This document shows positions 55,086 to 63,989 of a DNA stretch of 64,000 bases, one piece after another. Source of the DNA: an uncultured Pseudomonadales bacterium (lineage in GTDB: Bacteria; Pseudomonadota; Gammaproteobacteria; Pseudomonadales; Pseudohongiellaceae); contig CALKNV010000008.1 in assembly GCA_938091935.1 (NCBI GenBank), forward strand, positions 22,911-86,910. Direction: 5' to 3'. Each line of letters starts with the position of its first letter. Position 1 is the stretch's first letter. The translations under genes were made by a program, and so were the position numbers. A model generated the notes under the pieces. It saw nothing but the letters and a program-made list of their open reading frames with translations. It did no database searches and was not told the DNA's origin.

Positions 55086-57740
55086 TTATCTCGGTCGTCG
55101 TTTCGCACCCTGGCCGCTTGCTCGCCCGGATCCGGCCTTCTTGCCAGAACCCTTGCTGGCGCTGTTATTGCCGTTACGGTGCGAAGTCGTTGCGGCTTTC
55201 TTGTTGCTTGTTTTTGCTTGTTTTTGCTTTGGTTTGGTCTTTGTTTTGGCGCCAGGCTTGGATTTGGAACCTGACTTTGGTTCAGAACCGGGCTTGGGTT
55301 TAGAACCGGACTTCTTTTTAGAACCCGGTTTAGATTTTCTACCGGGCTTCGCTTTATTGCCACCCTTGCCACCCGCGCCGCCTTTGCCCGACTTCTTGCC
55401 AGCAGAAAGCTTTCCATCCTTAAGGTCCTGGCGTAAACCGCCTTTCTGCTTGCGCGATTGCCGGCGCGAGTCAGCCACGACGCCAACCATCTGCAGGTCA
55501 ATTTTCTTCTCTTCCAGATCCACCCTGACAATCCTGACGGTCACGGTGCCGCCGAGCTGGTAAGTCGCACCAGAACGCTCTCCCTGCAACTGGTGCCGAA
55601 CTGGATCAAAGTGATAATAGTCATTACTGAGTTCTGTGATGTGAACCAGACCCTCGACATAAACCTCGTTAAGCTCGACGAACAAGCCAAAACTTGTGAC
55701 TGCCGTAATGGTGCCTGCGAACTCATCACCAACATGGTCCTGCATGTATTCACACTTGAGCCAATCCGCCACGCTATAGCTCGCTGCATCTGCCCGGCGC
55801 TCCGCCGTGGAACAAATCGCACCCAGTGCATCAAGATCGCTATGTTCATAGGGATAGATCGATGCCTTGGACAGCGACTTTTGCGCAGGGTGGGCCTGCA
55901 GGGACTTACCCTTCTTGTTGCGAATCAGGTAACGAATCGCTCGATGCACCAGCAGATCGGGGTAGCGCCTTATAGGTGAAGTGAAGTGGGTATATTCGGG
56001 AAAGCTGAGGCCAAAGTGACCACAGTTGTCCGGACTGTACACCGCCTGCATCATCGACCTGATTAGCTGAGTTTGCAGCAGGTGCCGGTCCGGGCGCCCG
56101 GCAATCTGTTGCAGCACCTGCTGGTAATCGCCGGTTGTTGGGGAATCACCGCCGCCCAGGTACAAGCCCATCTCGGTGAGAAAATCCCTGAGGCTATCCA
56201 GCTTGTCCTGATTTGGCCCCTCATGAATTCGATACAAAGCCGGCAACCTGGCACCCTCTAACAGCCGCGCAGCCGCCACGTTTGCACAAAGCATGCACTC
56301 TTCGATCAAGCGGTGGGCATCGTTTCTCTCAACCGGCACGATCTCACGAATCTTCCTGTCCTCGCCGAACACCATGCGGGTTTCCGTTGAGTCGAAATCC
56401 ATGGCGCCACCATGCTGGCGCTGTTGGCGCAAGGCCTGGTAAAGACTGTAAAGCGTATCGAGGTGGGGCAACAGCGGCTGGTAGCGAGTACGCATCTTGT
56501 CCTGCAAGTGTTGCCCTGCATCGGACTCCGCGGGTTGCACCATATCAGCCATTTCATTGTAGGTAAGGCGGGCATGGGAGTAGATAACCGCCTCATAGAA
56601 TTTAAACGATTCCAGCTCTCCTGACGCCGAGATTTTCATCTCGCTCACCATCACCAGCCGGTCTGTTTCCGGTCGCAATGAACACAGGCCGTTGGATAGT
56701 TTCTCCGGCAGCATGGGAATAACATGCCCAGGAAAATAGACTGAAGTTGCCCGATTACTGGCTTCCTCATCCAACGCCGAGCCGATTCGCACATAGTGGG
56801 AAACATCGGCGATGGCGACAAAGAGCGTCCAACCACCCTGCTTGCCTGGCGCGGCATAGACCGCATCGTCAAAGTCTTTCGCGTCTTCACCATCAATAGT
56901 GACAAACGGCAGGTCACGCAGATCGAAGCGCGTATCTAACTCCTCGGAAGCGACCTCTTCGGCGAAGCGTCGGGTCTCTTTCTGCACCGCCGCCGGCCAC
57001 TGGAACGGGATATCAAAACTGCGCAGCGCAATATCGATTTCAATTCCGGGCGTGCCGACATCACCAAGAATTTCAGTGACCGCCGCTATCGCCTTGCGCC
57101 TATTGGTGGGGTATTCCTTGATCTGGGCAATTACATACTGACCGTCTCCAGCCCCTTTGTTTGCGCTGTCTGGAATGATGATCTCGTGGGGTATGCGTTT
57201 GCTGTCTGGCACCACGATACCGAAACCCGATTCGTGGTAGAAACGCCCGACGACTTCTTCGAAGCGGCGCTCGAGAATCTCGACAACAGTGCCTTCCTTG
57301 CGCCCACGATTGTCGATCCCCGTCACCCGCGCCATGACACGATCACCATCGAAAAGCGGTGCCATCTCTTTGGCACTCAGATAAAGGTCTTCGCCGCCGG
57401 TGTCTGGCGCGAAAAACCCATAGCCATCTTTCATGCCAATAACCTTACCCGCCAACAGACCCATATGGGTCGGCAATCCATAAGCCCCTTTTCGGTTACT
57501 GATAAGCTGCCCATCCCGACTCATGGCAATCAAGCGCCGCCGCAGGGCCTCCAACTGCTCGTCGTCGCGCAATTCGAGCAGCATAAACAACTCATCCAAA
57601 TTTACCGGCTTACCAACCTCCTCGAGCTTCTCAAGGATAAATTCGCGGCTGGCTATAGGGTTGTCATAGTTATCCGCCTCACGACTGGCAAACGGATCAG
57701 AACCATGAGATTGCTTGTTCTTTTTTGAACGGGGTGACAT
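55086..57740 (-). CDS. rnr: Ribonuclease R
   Basis: 3'-5' exoribonuclease that degrades structured RNA. At 884 residues: N-terminal winged-helix part, two cold-shock domains, the RNB catalytic domain (about 265-590) with the acidic site TIDGEDAKDFDDAVYA (about 277-292), then an S1 domain (about 650-735). The tail from about 740 to the end is low complexity: Lys, Gly, Ser and Pro in repeats of the form KPGSKPKSG. A basic tail is normal for RNase R but this one is long. It follows tRNA-Leu and the tRNA-like repeats. Confidence 0.96.
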   Translation of the reverse strand: MSPRSKKNKQSHGSDPFASREADNYDNPIASREFILEKLEEVGKPVNLDELFMLLELRDDEQLEALRRRLIAMSRDGQLISNRKGAYGLPTHMGLLAGKVIGMKDGYGFFAPDTGGEDLYLSAKEMAPLFDGDRVMARVTGIDNRGRKEGTVVEILERRFEEVVGRFYHESGFGIVVPDSKRIPHEIIIPDSANKGAGDGQYVIAQIKEYPTNRRKAIAAVTEILGDVGTPGIEIDIALRSFDIPFQWPAAVQKETRRFAEEVASEELDTRFDLRDLPFVTIDGEDAKDFDDAVYAAPGKQGGWTLFVAIADVSHYVRIGSALDEEASNRATSVYFPGHVIPMLPEKLSNGLCSLRPETDRLVMVSEMKISASGELESFKFYEAVIYSHARLTYNEMADMVQPAESDAGQHLQDKMRTRYQPLLPHLDTLYSLYQALRQQRQHGGAMDFDSTETRMVFGEDRKIREIVPVERNDAHRLIEECMLCANVAAARLLEGARLPALYRIHEGPNQDKLDSLRDFLTEMGLYLGGGDSPTTGDYQQVLQQIAGRPDRHLLQTQLIRSMMQAVYSPDNCGHFGLSFPEYTHFTSPIRRYPDLLVHRAIRYLIRNKKGKSLQAHPAQKSLSKASIYPYEHSDLDALGAICSTAERRADAASYSVADWLKCEYMQDHVGDEFAGTITAVTSFGLFVELNEVYVEGLVHITELSNDYYHFDPVRHQLQGERSGATYQLGGTVTVRIVRVDLEEKKIDLQMVGVVADSRRQSRKQKGGLRQDLKDGKLSAGKKSGKGGAGGKGGNKAKPGRKSKPGSKKKSGSKPKPGSEPKSGSKSKPGAKTKTKPKQKQAKTSNKKAATTSHRNGNNSASKGSGKKAGSGRASGQGAKRRPR

Positions 57741-57842
57741 AGGTTAGTTTATGTGTCCTTTTAAACGATTAAATTACGAGCAGGCATGCTCGTCATTACG
57801 TTGTATTAAATTAAGTGGAAGATGTGGATCAGAAAAGTACTC

Positions 57843-58257
57843 GTGCCCAGGGGGAACTCCCTCCTCTTACTAGCACTCTACCAGAGTGCTAGCCAGACAC
57901 CTAAGCCAACCAAAATCTCTAGCTAGAGCCGAAGATCTGACAGATGCCAGAACTTTGAAAATAAGCAAATAGGATGTTGTAGTCGACCTGCCTACTAAAA
58001 GCAAAGGCCCTGGAGAGTCCCAGAAGATCACTAAGATAAAGAGGGAGTTGGTGCCCAGAGGGAACTCCCTTATCTTACAAGCACTCTACCAGAGTGCTAG
58101 TCAGACACCTAAGCCAACCAGAATCTCTAGCTAGCGTGCAAGACGCATCGGATATTGAAACCACCAAAGGAGTAAATAGAATGTTTTAGTCGACCTGCCT
58201 ACTACAAGCATAGCCTCTGGAGAGTCTCAGAAGTTCACTATGATAAAGAGGGAGTTG
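57843..58257 (-). repeat. Two tandem 208-bp units carrying tRNA-Leu 3'-end copies
   Basis: Unit A (57843-58050) and unit B (58051-58257) are about 90% identical in their outer parts and differ in the middle. On the minus strand each ends with CCTCTGGGCACCAACTCC or nearly so, that is, the 3' end and CCA of the adjacent tRNA-Leu, and has a hairpin CTAGCACTCT/AGAGTGCTAG (10-bp stem, 57870-57892; 8-bp in unit B, 58080-58098). The real tRNA forms the third step of the ladder. They look like decayed tRNA duplications or repeated attachment-site fragments. Confidence 0.85.
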
Positions 58258-58342
58258 GTGCCCAGAGGGAGACTTGAACTCCCACGTCCCAAAGGACACT
58301 AGCACCTGAAGCTAGCGCGTCTACCAATTCCGCCACCTGGGC
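58256..58342 (-). tRNA. tRNA-Leu (anticodon CAG)
   Basis: Complete 87-nt class II tRNA including an encoded CCA. On the minus strand: acceptor GCCCAGG pairing with CTTGGGC-like CTCTGGGC, D-loop GGCGGAATTGGTAGACGC, anticodon stem CTAGC/GCTAG with loop TTCAGGT (anticodon CAG), a long variable arm GTCCTTTGGGAC and T-arm GGGAGTTCAAGTCTCCC. Transcribed toward rnr. Confidence 0.97.
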
Positions 58343-58527
58343 AAGGCACAATGCGGTTCAAAGTGAATCGCACTGTTAGAGCGGGGTGCCCAGCCGGAAG
58401 GCTGCGCAAACAAGGGGCGCAACTTTACCCAGCGATCCAATTTCTGTCAACTTTCGATGGCATTGTCCACAATAGGGTATCTTTCCCTGCCATAATCGGA
58501 ACGCGATTAGGAAAGTCGGAAACGGGG

Positions 58528-59427
58528 ATGAATATGAAAATTGCACCATACTTGCTAGCACTCCACGTGTGCTTGCTGCTAAAGGCTGCCGAGGCCCAGC
58601 AGCTCGAAATCGAGGATTTTCAGGCCATCCCGATCCAGCAACTTGAGGCCACAGAAGTAGGCAGATATCCCGCCCAAGAGGCGCGCCAGGGCGCGGCCGC
58701 GGATGCCGATCATATCTACGCCATCGTCAATTTCATCATCGGCCAATACGACAAGACGAGCGGCGAACTGGTTCAGCGCTGGCAAGGCACCCGCGGTGGC
58801 CCTATTCGCCACTTGAACAGCTGCTTTGCGGAGAACAAGAAGCTCTACTGCGCCAACTCCAACTTCCCTGAAGTCCCCATGGCCAGCTCCATTGAAGTAT
58901 TCGATAGCGCGACCCTTTCGCACAGGCAATCCCTGAGTCTTGGCGTTCTGGATGAGGGCTCCCTGACCTGGTTTGACCACCTCGGCGATGGCTGGCTAGC
59001 CGGTTTCGCCCACTACGACGAAGACGGCGGTCTAAGCTACAAGGACCATCGCTTTGCCACCATCGATCGCTATGACAATGCGTGGCGCCGTCTCGGCGGT
59101 TGGATGATCCCGGAGTCTGTCATTGCTCGTATGCAACCCTACGCCGCCTCTGGAGGCGCCATCGGGCCCGACGGCTTGCTGTACCTCACCGGTCACGATC
59201 GGCCGGAAATGTATGTGTTGGCAGCACCAGCCATGGGGCCAAAACTTGTGCATATCGCCACCATCTCCATCGATGTAGAAGGACAGGCCTTTGCCTGGGA
59301 CAAGAGTGAGGAGCGGGTGGTGGTCGGCATAAGTCGCCCCAACAGCGAAGTGCGGGCGTTTACTGTGCCCGAAGTGCAGCTGCCGGAAGGACTGAAGCGT
59401 TTGACTGAATTGAATTTCAGCCTTTAA
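58528..59427 (+). CDS. Hypothetical exported protein, propeller-like
   Basis: Not recognised as a named family. About 300 residues with a signal peptide (MKIAPYLLALHVCLLLKAAEA, cut before QQLEI). The body has repeated strands of the kind seen in NHL or WD-type propellers, for example YAIVNFIIGQYDKTSGELV and AIGPDGLLYLTGHDRPEMYVL, and two cysteines (SCFAENKKLYC) that could bond. The frame is open from 58351 but the ATG at 58528 (or 58534 with GGGGA before it) is the likely start. Confidence 0.65.
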   Translation: MNMKIAPYLLALHVCLLLKAAEAQQLEIEDFQAIPIQQLEATEVGRYPAQEARQGAAADADHIYAIVNFIIGQYDKTSGELVQRWQGTRGGPIRHLNSCFAENKKLYCANSNFPEVPMASSIEVFDSATLSHRQSLSLGVLDEGSLTWFDHLGDGWLAGFAHYDEDGGLSYKDHRFATIDRYDNAWRRLGGWMIPESVIARMQPYAASGGAIGPDGLLYLTGHDRPEMYVLAAPAMGPKLVHIATISIDVEGQAFAWDKSEERVVVGISRPNSEVRAFTVPEVQLPEGLKRLTELNFSL

Positions 59428-59540
59428 TACTGGGCCCGCCAATCCAAGTCAGGGCTGACAGCGTTTACATCTCCGGCAAGATTTCAATTCCGAATTGTCC
59501 AAACTCGAAACAATTTCAGTAAGGTTACTAGTTTAATTTC

Positions 59541-60524
59541 ATGCGAATTGCTGTCGTTGGCGCCGGCCTGGCCGGGCTCAGTTTTGCACACTTTCTGCAC
59601 CACAAAGCGGAGCTTACCCTGTTCGAAAAATCACGAGGGGTTGGGGGGCGTTTAGCCACTCGCCGCTCGGATGACTATCAGTTTGACCACGGCGCCCAGT
59701 TCTTTACTTGCCGTTCAGATATCTTGCAGGCGCTGATCGATGATAAGGACTTCTCTAGTGACGTGAGTATCTGGTCACCAAAAGTGATTACTCTTTCCCG
59801 CGGCGAAAAGCCCTTCAAACGCGACTGGTTCGAGCCTCACTACGTTGGCAATCCCACCATGACCTCCCTGCCAAAACGCCTGGCTCAGGATGTTGATGTC
59901 CAACTTCAAACAAGGGTGGAAGAAATGTCGAAATCGGATGATGGATGGCAGCTGTTTGCGGAAACCGGAGCATCCCTCGGCACTTTTGATTGGGTGGCGG
60001 CGGCAATGCCGGCTCCCCAAACGAATGCACTCTTCCAAGACCAGTTTGCGCATCAAGCGCTAATTGAGAGCGCGGTAATATCGCCCTGTTTTGCGCTAAT
60101 GCTGAAGCTGAGAGACGCGCCAGAGTTTAACTTTGATGCAGCGGTAGTCCGAGAGAGCCCAGTGGCCTGGATCGCCAACAACTGCTCCAAACCTGGCCGC
60201 AATGCTGCTCCGTCCCTACTCATTCACAGCAGCAATGACTGGGCCAAGGAACACCTCGAGGATTCTCAGGATGAAATTCAGGCCGCCCTCTTATCTGCCT
60301 TGATGGACATAGTGCCACTCCAGACAAGTGAAATAGTGGACGCCAGCCTACATCGCTGGCGCTATGCCAAGGTTGAAACTGAGGTGGGAGAGGATTTTCT
60401 GATCGATGAAAGCGCCAAACTCGCAGCTATTGGAGACTGGTGCTCAGGCAATCGCGCTGAAGATGCATTTCTTAGTGGCGCTGCGCTAGCGAGGCATATG
60501 CACTCGCTAGCGTTCGCAGACTAG
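59541..60524 (+). CDS. Renalase-like NAD(P)/FAD-dependent oxidoreductase
   Basis: Soluble flavoprotein of 327 residues. The FAD motif VVGAGLAGLSFAHFL is at 5-19 and is followed by LFEKSRGVGGRLATRRSDD (about 32-50) and FDHGAQFFTCRS, the typical renalase/amine-oxidase-like stretch; the C-terminus has AIGDWCSGNRAEDAFLSGAALA. No signal peptide. Bacterial renalase-like proteins oxidise isomeric dihydro-nicotinamides; the true substrate is inferred. Confidence 0.85.
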   Translation: MRIAVVGAGLAGLSFAHFLHHKAELTLFEKSRGVGGRLATRRSDDYQFDHGAQFFTCRSDILQALIDDKDFSSDVSIWSPKVITLSRGEKPFKRDWFEPHYVGNPTMTSLPKRLAQDVDVQLQTRVEEMSKSDDGWQLFAETGASLGTFDWVAAAMPAPQTNALFQDQFAHQALIESAVISPCFALMLKLRDAPEFNFDAAVVRESPVAWIANNCSKPGRNAAPSLLIHSSNDWAKEHLEDSQDEIQAALLSALMDIVPLQTSEIVDASLHRWRYAKVETEVGEDFLIDESAKLAAIGDWCSGNRAEDAFLSGAALARHMHSLAFAD

Positions 60525-60560
60525 CGAGCCAACAGGGCTACCAATAGCTTGATCTGAAAA

Positions 60561-61691
60561 TTATCGAGGCGCGTGTCGAACGCTGTGAAGTTCACGGCCC
60601 ATCAGGCGCAGCACCATGAGATAGAATGTGCCATAAGTAATCATGGCATTCCATCCAAGAGCACCTGAGTGCACGTGGCCAATGGTCCAATCGGTGAAGT
60701 GGCTTACCACGTTAACGGATCGAATCGACATCATCGGCCCTTCGAATGTTGCCAAGCCGTAGAACGCGAGTGAGAGCACGATGAATTTCAGTGCGGGATC
60801 TGTTCGCAGTTTTTCCCAGGCGCTGCTCACTGTCATGATGCCGTTAATCATGGTTGCCCAGGATGGCGCAAGGAGGACGGCACTCATCACCATGGCAAGT
60901 GACTGCACCCATTCCGGAACCGAGTTGTAGTGCAGGTGGTGAGGTCCTGCCCAGATATTTCTCTAGGCGAAGGCCCAGAAGGCAACAACTGAAAGACTAT
61001 AGCTCCAGATTGGCCGGTCTGCGTGCTTGGGCAGAAAATAACAGACCATGCCGAGAAAGCCACCTGCATTGTGACCGTACCACCATTGCACTACTGCATC
61101 CTGCGCGCCAGCATAAATGGAATAGGACTTATCAATGGTTACCGGGATCGCCAGGTTGTTAACGATATGCAGCATGGCAATGACGATAATTAACGCGCCA
61201 TAAAACCAGTTAGAGATATAAATGGGTTTGATCTTGCGAGTTGCGATGGTGCCGAAAAACACAATACCGAAACTCACCCAAAGCACGGCGATAGCAATAT
61301 CGAATGGCCACTCCAGTTCGGCGTACTCCTTGGTGGTATTCCATCCTGCCAACAGCGACAAGCCGCCGAGCAGGACAATAATCTGCCAGCCATAGCAGAT
61401 GAACCAGGCAAGTTTGGGTGCAAAGAGCGGTACGTGAGAGGTACGTTGCACACTATAAAATGCAGTTGCCATTAACGCGAACACGCCGAAACCGAAGATA
61501 ATCCCGTTGGTATGCAGCGGCCTGAGTCTGCCAAATGATAACCAGAACTGGCCAAAATCCAGACCCGGCCAAATCAGCTCCGCAGAAATGTAGACGCCTG
61601 CCAGCATGCCAGCAACGGCCCACAAAACGGAGAACTGAATTAACCTGATGACGATTTTATCGTGATAGGTATTTTCGCTTACTGCTCCTAT
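60561..61691 (-). pseudogene. ccoN: Decayed ccoN (cbb3 cytochrome oxidase subunit I)
   Basis: The reading frame is clearly Cco[51 protein letters not shown] and [10 protein letters not shown], carrying haem and copper ligand histidines. It is broken three ways. No ATG, GTG or TTG lies at the expected start (a GTA at 61680-61682 follows AGGAG; only TTG at 61623-61625 is available). An in-frame amber TAG at 60963-60965 separates AFWAFA from RNIWAGPHH. The product ends after [12 protein letters not shown], about 100 residues short. ccoO and ccoP are absent. Confidence 0.85.
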
Positions 61692-61731
61692 CTAACCACC
61701 AATCTCTGTATTCGTTGTATTCGATTCTTAT

Positions 61732-62274
61732 CTAGACGCCCAGCAATGGCCCAACACCCATAGTCCAGAGTGCCATACTGATACCTAATAGACTTACTGC
61801 AGCCACTAACAACCAGACCACCAGGGATGAGGCCATCAGCGTGGGTATGAGAATAAGCACATTGACCAGCACATCAGGGAACAAATGGACAATGCTGGCT
61901 ATCGTGAGCGGCTGGGCAACAATTGTTATAAGCGCGAAGTGGCGCCCGAGGGAATCGCTCGCGCCGTAAGTCCCTGCCATCCAGCAGCTGATAAACGCTG
62001 TAGTCACGAGGCCGAAAAGCAGCACGAAGAAATAACCCACGCTAATCAAGATGAGCGAATTTAGCTCCATCATCAGCGGCTCGTTTGCACCCAATCGCCA
62101 ACCGAAATTGGCGGCGCCTATCAATGAAAATACCAGCGGGAGAAGCATCAGCCACAATGAGTATCTAAAAATGATACTGATTGGACTCGGATCAACTTTC
62201 GCCAGCTCAGTAAACGCCTCGAAGGGTTTGTAAAACGCCTTCAATAATAGAAATGAATATATACCTGAACCCAT
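61732..62274 (-). CDS. Yip1/YohC-like inner membrane protein
   Basis: Membrane protein of about 180 residues with five helices, of the Yip1/DUF1282 group. The start region YSFLLLKAFYKPFEAFTEL, a helix at about 35-58 and later VAQPLTIASIVHLF are typical. Function unknown. The ATG at 62274 is taken; a TTG at 62289 is an alternative. It is upstream of the decayed ccoN, 40 nt away and in the same direction. Confidence 0.75.
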   Translation of the reverse strand: MGSGIYSFLLLKAFYKPFEAFTELAKVDPSPISIIFRYSLWLMLLPLVFSLIGAANFGWRLGANEPLMMELNSLILISVGYFFVLLFGLVTTAFISCWMAGTYGASDSLGRHFALITIVAQPLTIASIVHLFPDVLVNVLILIPTLMASSLVVWLLVAAVSLLGISMALWTMGVGPLLGV

Positions 62275-62289
62275 AACTCTCTTGTCCAA

Positions 62290-62919
62290 TGCTTCGCGAA
62301 GGAAGGCTGGAGATTAATTTCCGTTAGCTTAAAAGTGGAAGTAAGTCCCTTTCACGTGGTAGATCGAGATGCACAACCCCGCCATCGATATATGGCGTGA
62401 TGTAAGTATAGGGACAATCCCAGGTTTGCAAATTGGTCTGTCTCAAGTTGTATCTCTTATTAGGTTTCGATAGGTTCGACCGAAGCTGCTAACCGGCAGC
62501 AATCGAAATGGCCGAAATCTGGTCTGAGCTTGTCTCATTACCCAGGCTCATTTCACGATTTCATAGCAGTCTTACTATGACGTATTGGCCCGTTTTGACT
62601 TACTAGCGACCTATAGGGGTATCGCCCAGCATCAGTGGTGCTCGCCGCTCCCGCGCGCTGTTTAGTCAGCAAGAACTAACAGGATATTTGATTGCATTCT
62701 GTGCACCAGAAAAAGGGGAACATTCTAACCACCTGAAAGTAAGCAGGTTTTCATCATGGACGGAATCTGAGCAGGTAAATTTTAGGCTGTACTGACGCAA
62801 ACTGTGCTGATACTGGCAAGCGCTGTGCCAGATGTGTCATGGAAAAAGTTTGAAGAGCTGATCTTGACCAATCAGCCCTTGGCGGGCGAAATTTCGAACT
62901 GATTAAACAAAGGGGAGGT
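62290..62919. other. Intergenic region without recognised gene
   Basis: About 630 bp between the Yip1-like gene and the CopC-like gene, both minus. Apart from a terminator-like hairpin at 62843-62878 nothing was recognised: no credible open frame, no tRNA, no repeat. Such a large empty gap beside a decayed gene may be what remains of lost genes. Confidence 0.4.
62843..62878 (-). terminator. Probable terminator of the CopC-like gene
   Basis: On the minus strand GGGCTGAT and ATCAGCTC form an 8-bp stem (one G-T pair, 62855-62878) with an 8-nt loop, followed a few bases later by TTTTT (62843-62847). It lies about 40 nt beyond the gene stop at 62920. Confidence 0.55.
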
Positions 62920-63294
62920 CTACGGGCTGGCCTCGTAGCGGAAATTGAATGAGCCGGAGTAGACTGTCGGATCATCCCCTACCGCTGTGCTCCACTCCAC
63001 GACGTACTCACCTGGAGTAACCGGATCCATGATTTCTATCATCAAGTCATCTGCCGCCATGGTGTGCAGTCCGCGCAACTGATGTTCCCCATCGGGACCG
63101 ACGAGGCGCAGGCTGCTTCGCTCAACATCTGGCAGCGCGGCATAAAACAGGCGCAAAGTGCGAGGTGCTCTAGTGAGAGTTGCCCCGATTTCTGGCTCAG
63201 CGCGCAGCAACGGTATGTACCCAGAGTTTGAGGCACATCCAACCAGAGCGAACGAGACCACGGCAATAGCGAGTGCTGAGCGCAACTGTTTCAT
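62920..63294 (-). CDS. CopC-domain lipoprotein
   Basis: A 124-residue lipoprotein: lipobox ALVGC with Cys20. The mature part has the CopC/YobA layout of a small beta barrel (EPEIGATLTRAPRTLRLFYA, then SSLRLVGPDGEHQL and VVEWSTAVGDDPTVYSGSFNF). The N-terminal His that binds copper in CopC is missing, so copper binding is not certain. No copper genes are adjacent. Confidence 0.75.
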   Translation of the reverse strand: MKQLRSALAIAVVSFALVGCASNSGYIPLLRAEPEIGATLTRAPRTLRLFYAALPDVERSSLRLVGPDGEHQLRGLHTMAADDLMIEIMDPVTPGEYVVEWSTAVGDDPTVYSGSFNFRYEASP

Positions 63295-63462
63295 CGGAAT
63301 TTTTCTCCATCGAAGCCAAGTAATAGACGTGGGTAGTCTACAGATATCTTGATGGTGCAGAAAGAACGATGCAACTTGTGTGGAAATAGAATTAGTGGCG
63401 GGGAGGCGGCGACGCCCGCGAGCTGTGTTCGCGAGTCGTCAATTTACAAACCGTTCGAGTAC

Positions 63463-63639
63463 TTAGTGCTCGTCTCGAGTTGACTTTACTTGGGCAAGCT
63501 CTTTAGCGAAAGCATCCAACTTGGCGCGAATTTCTTCTTCTTTGAGTTGGCGCATAAAAAGCTTATCGCCATCTACACCTTCATCAGGCAGTGAATCAGT
63601 TGCAGACGTTTCGATAATCACTTCAGCAGGTTTTGACAT
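63463..63639 (-). CDS. Small hypothetical protein
   Basis: A short protein of 58 residues, start MSKPAEVIIETSATDS, ending in a charged helix (QLKEEEIRAKLDAFAKELAQ). GGAG lies 10 nt before the ATG at 63639; the open frame extends to 63774 but the upstream part has no such site. No family recognised. Confidence 0.5.
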   Translation of the reverse strand: MSKPAEVIIETSATDSLPDEGVDGDKLFMRQLKEEEIRAKLDAFAKELAQVKSTRDEH

Positions 63640-63956
63640 GCTATCCAGACTCCAGCTCCTGGCCATGAGTGTTCCAATCATCAAATTGGAAACTGTGTTT
63701 ATTCTTGTTTGCCGCTGTGCATGAAATTCAATCAGTTCAAGCACTGCGTGAATCGGCCCGGTAAATTCCGACAAGACAACTAAAAAATTGCCTCTCCGAT
63801 ACGCAACGCAACATATAGGCTAGTGCAGTTAAAGTCAAACCATATGTAGTAGTTGAAGCACAAAAAATGCGCTGACACACCTGTCAAACCCAAGCCCGCC
63901 AACCAATAAGCGATTGAATTACCGCAATTTATCCCTCCTCTTGAATCTCCAAATAT

Positions 63957-63989
63957 AGGACACCCATTTTAAATTAAAATGGGTGTCCT
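63957..63989. repeat. Perfect 33-bp palindrome
   Basis: AGGACACCCATTTTAA and TTAAAATGGGTGTCCT are exact inverted copies of 16 bp around a single A. The plus strand then reads TTAGATTTATT. It could be a terminator, a REP-type element or the end of a mobile element cut by the window edge. No second copy is visible in the window. Confidence 0.85.

Noticed and set aside
57870..57892. Hairpin in the 208-bp repeat as a terminator for tRNA-Leu
   Set aside because: No T-run follows on the minus strand, and the stem is shared by both units as part of the repeat itself.
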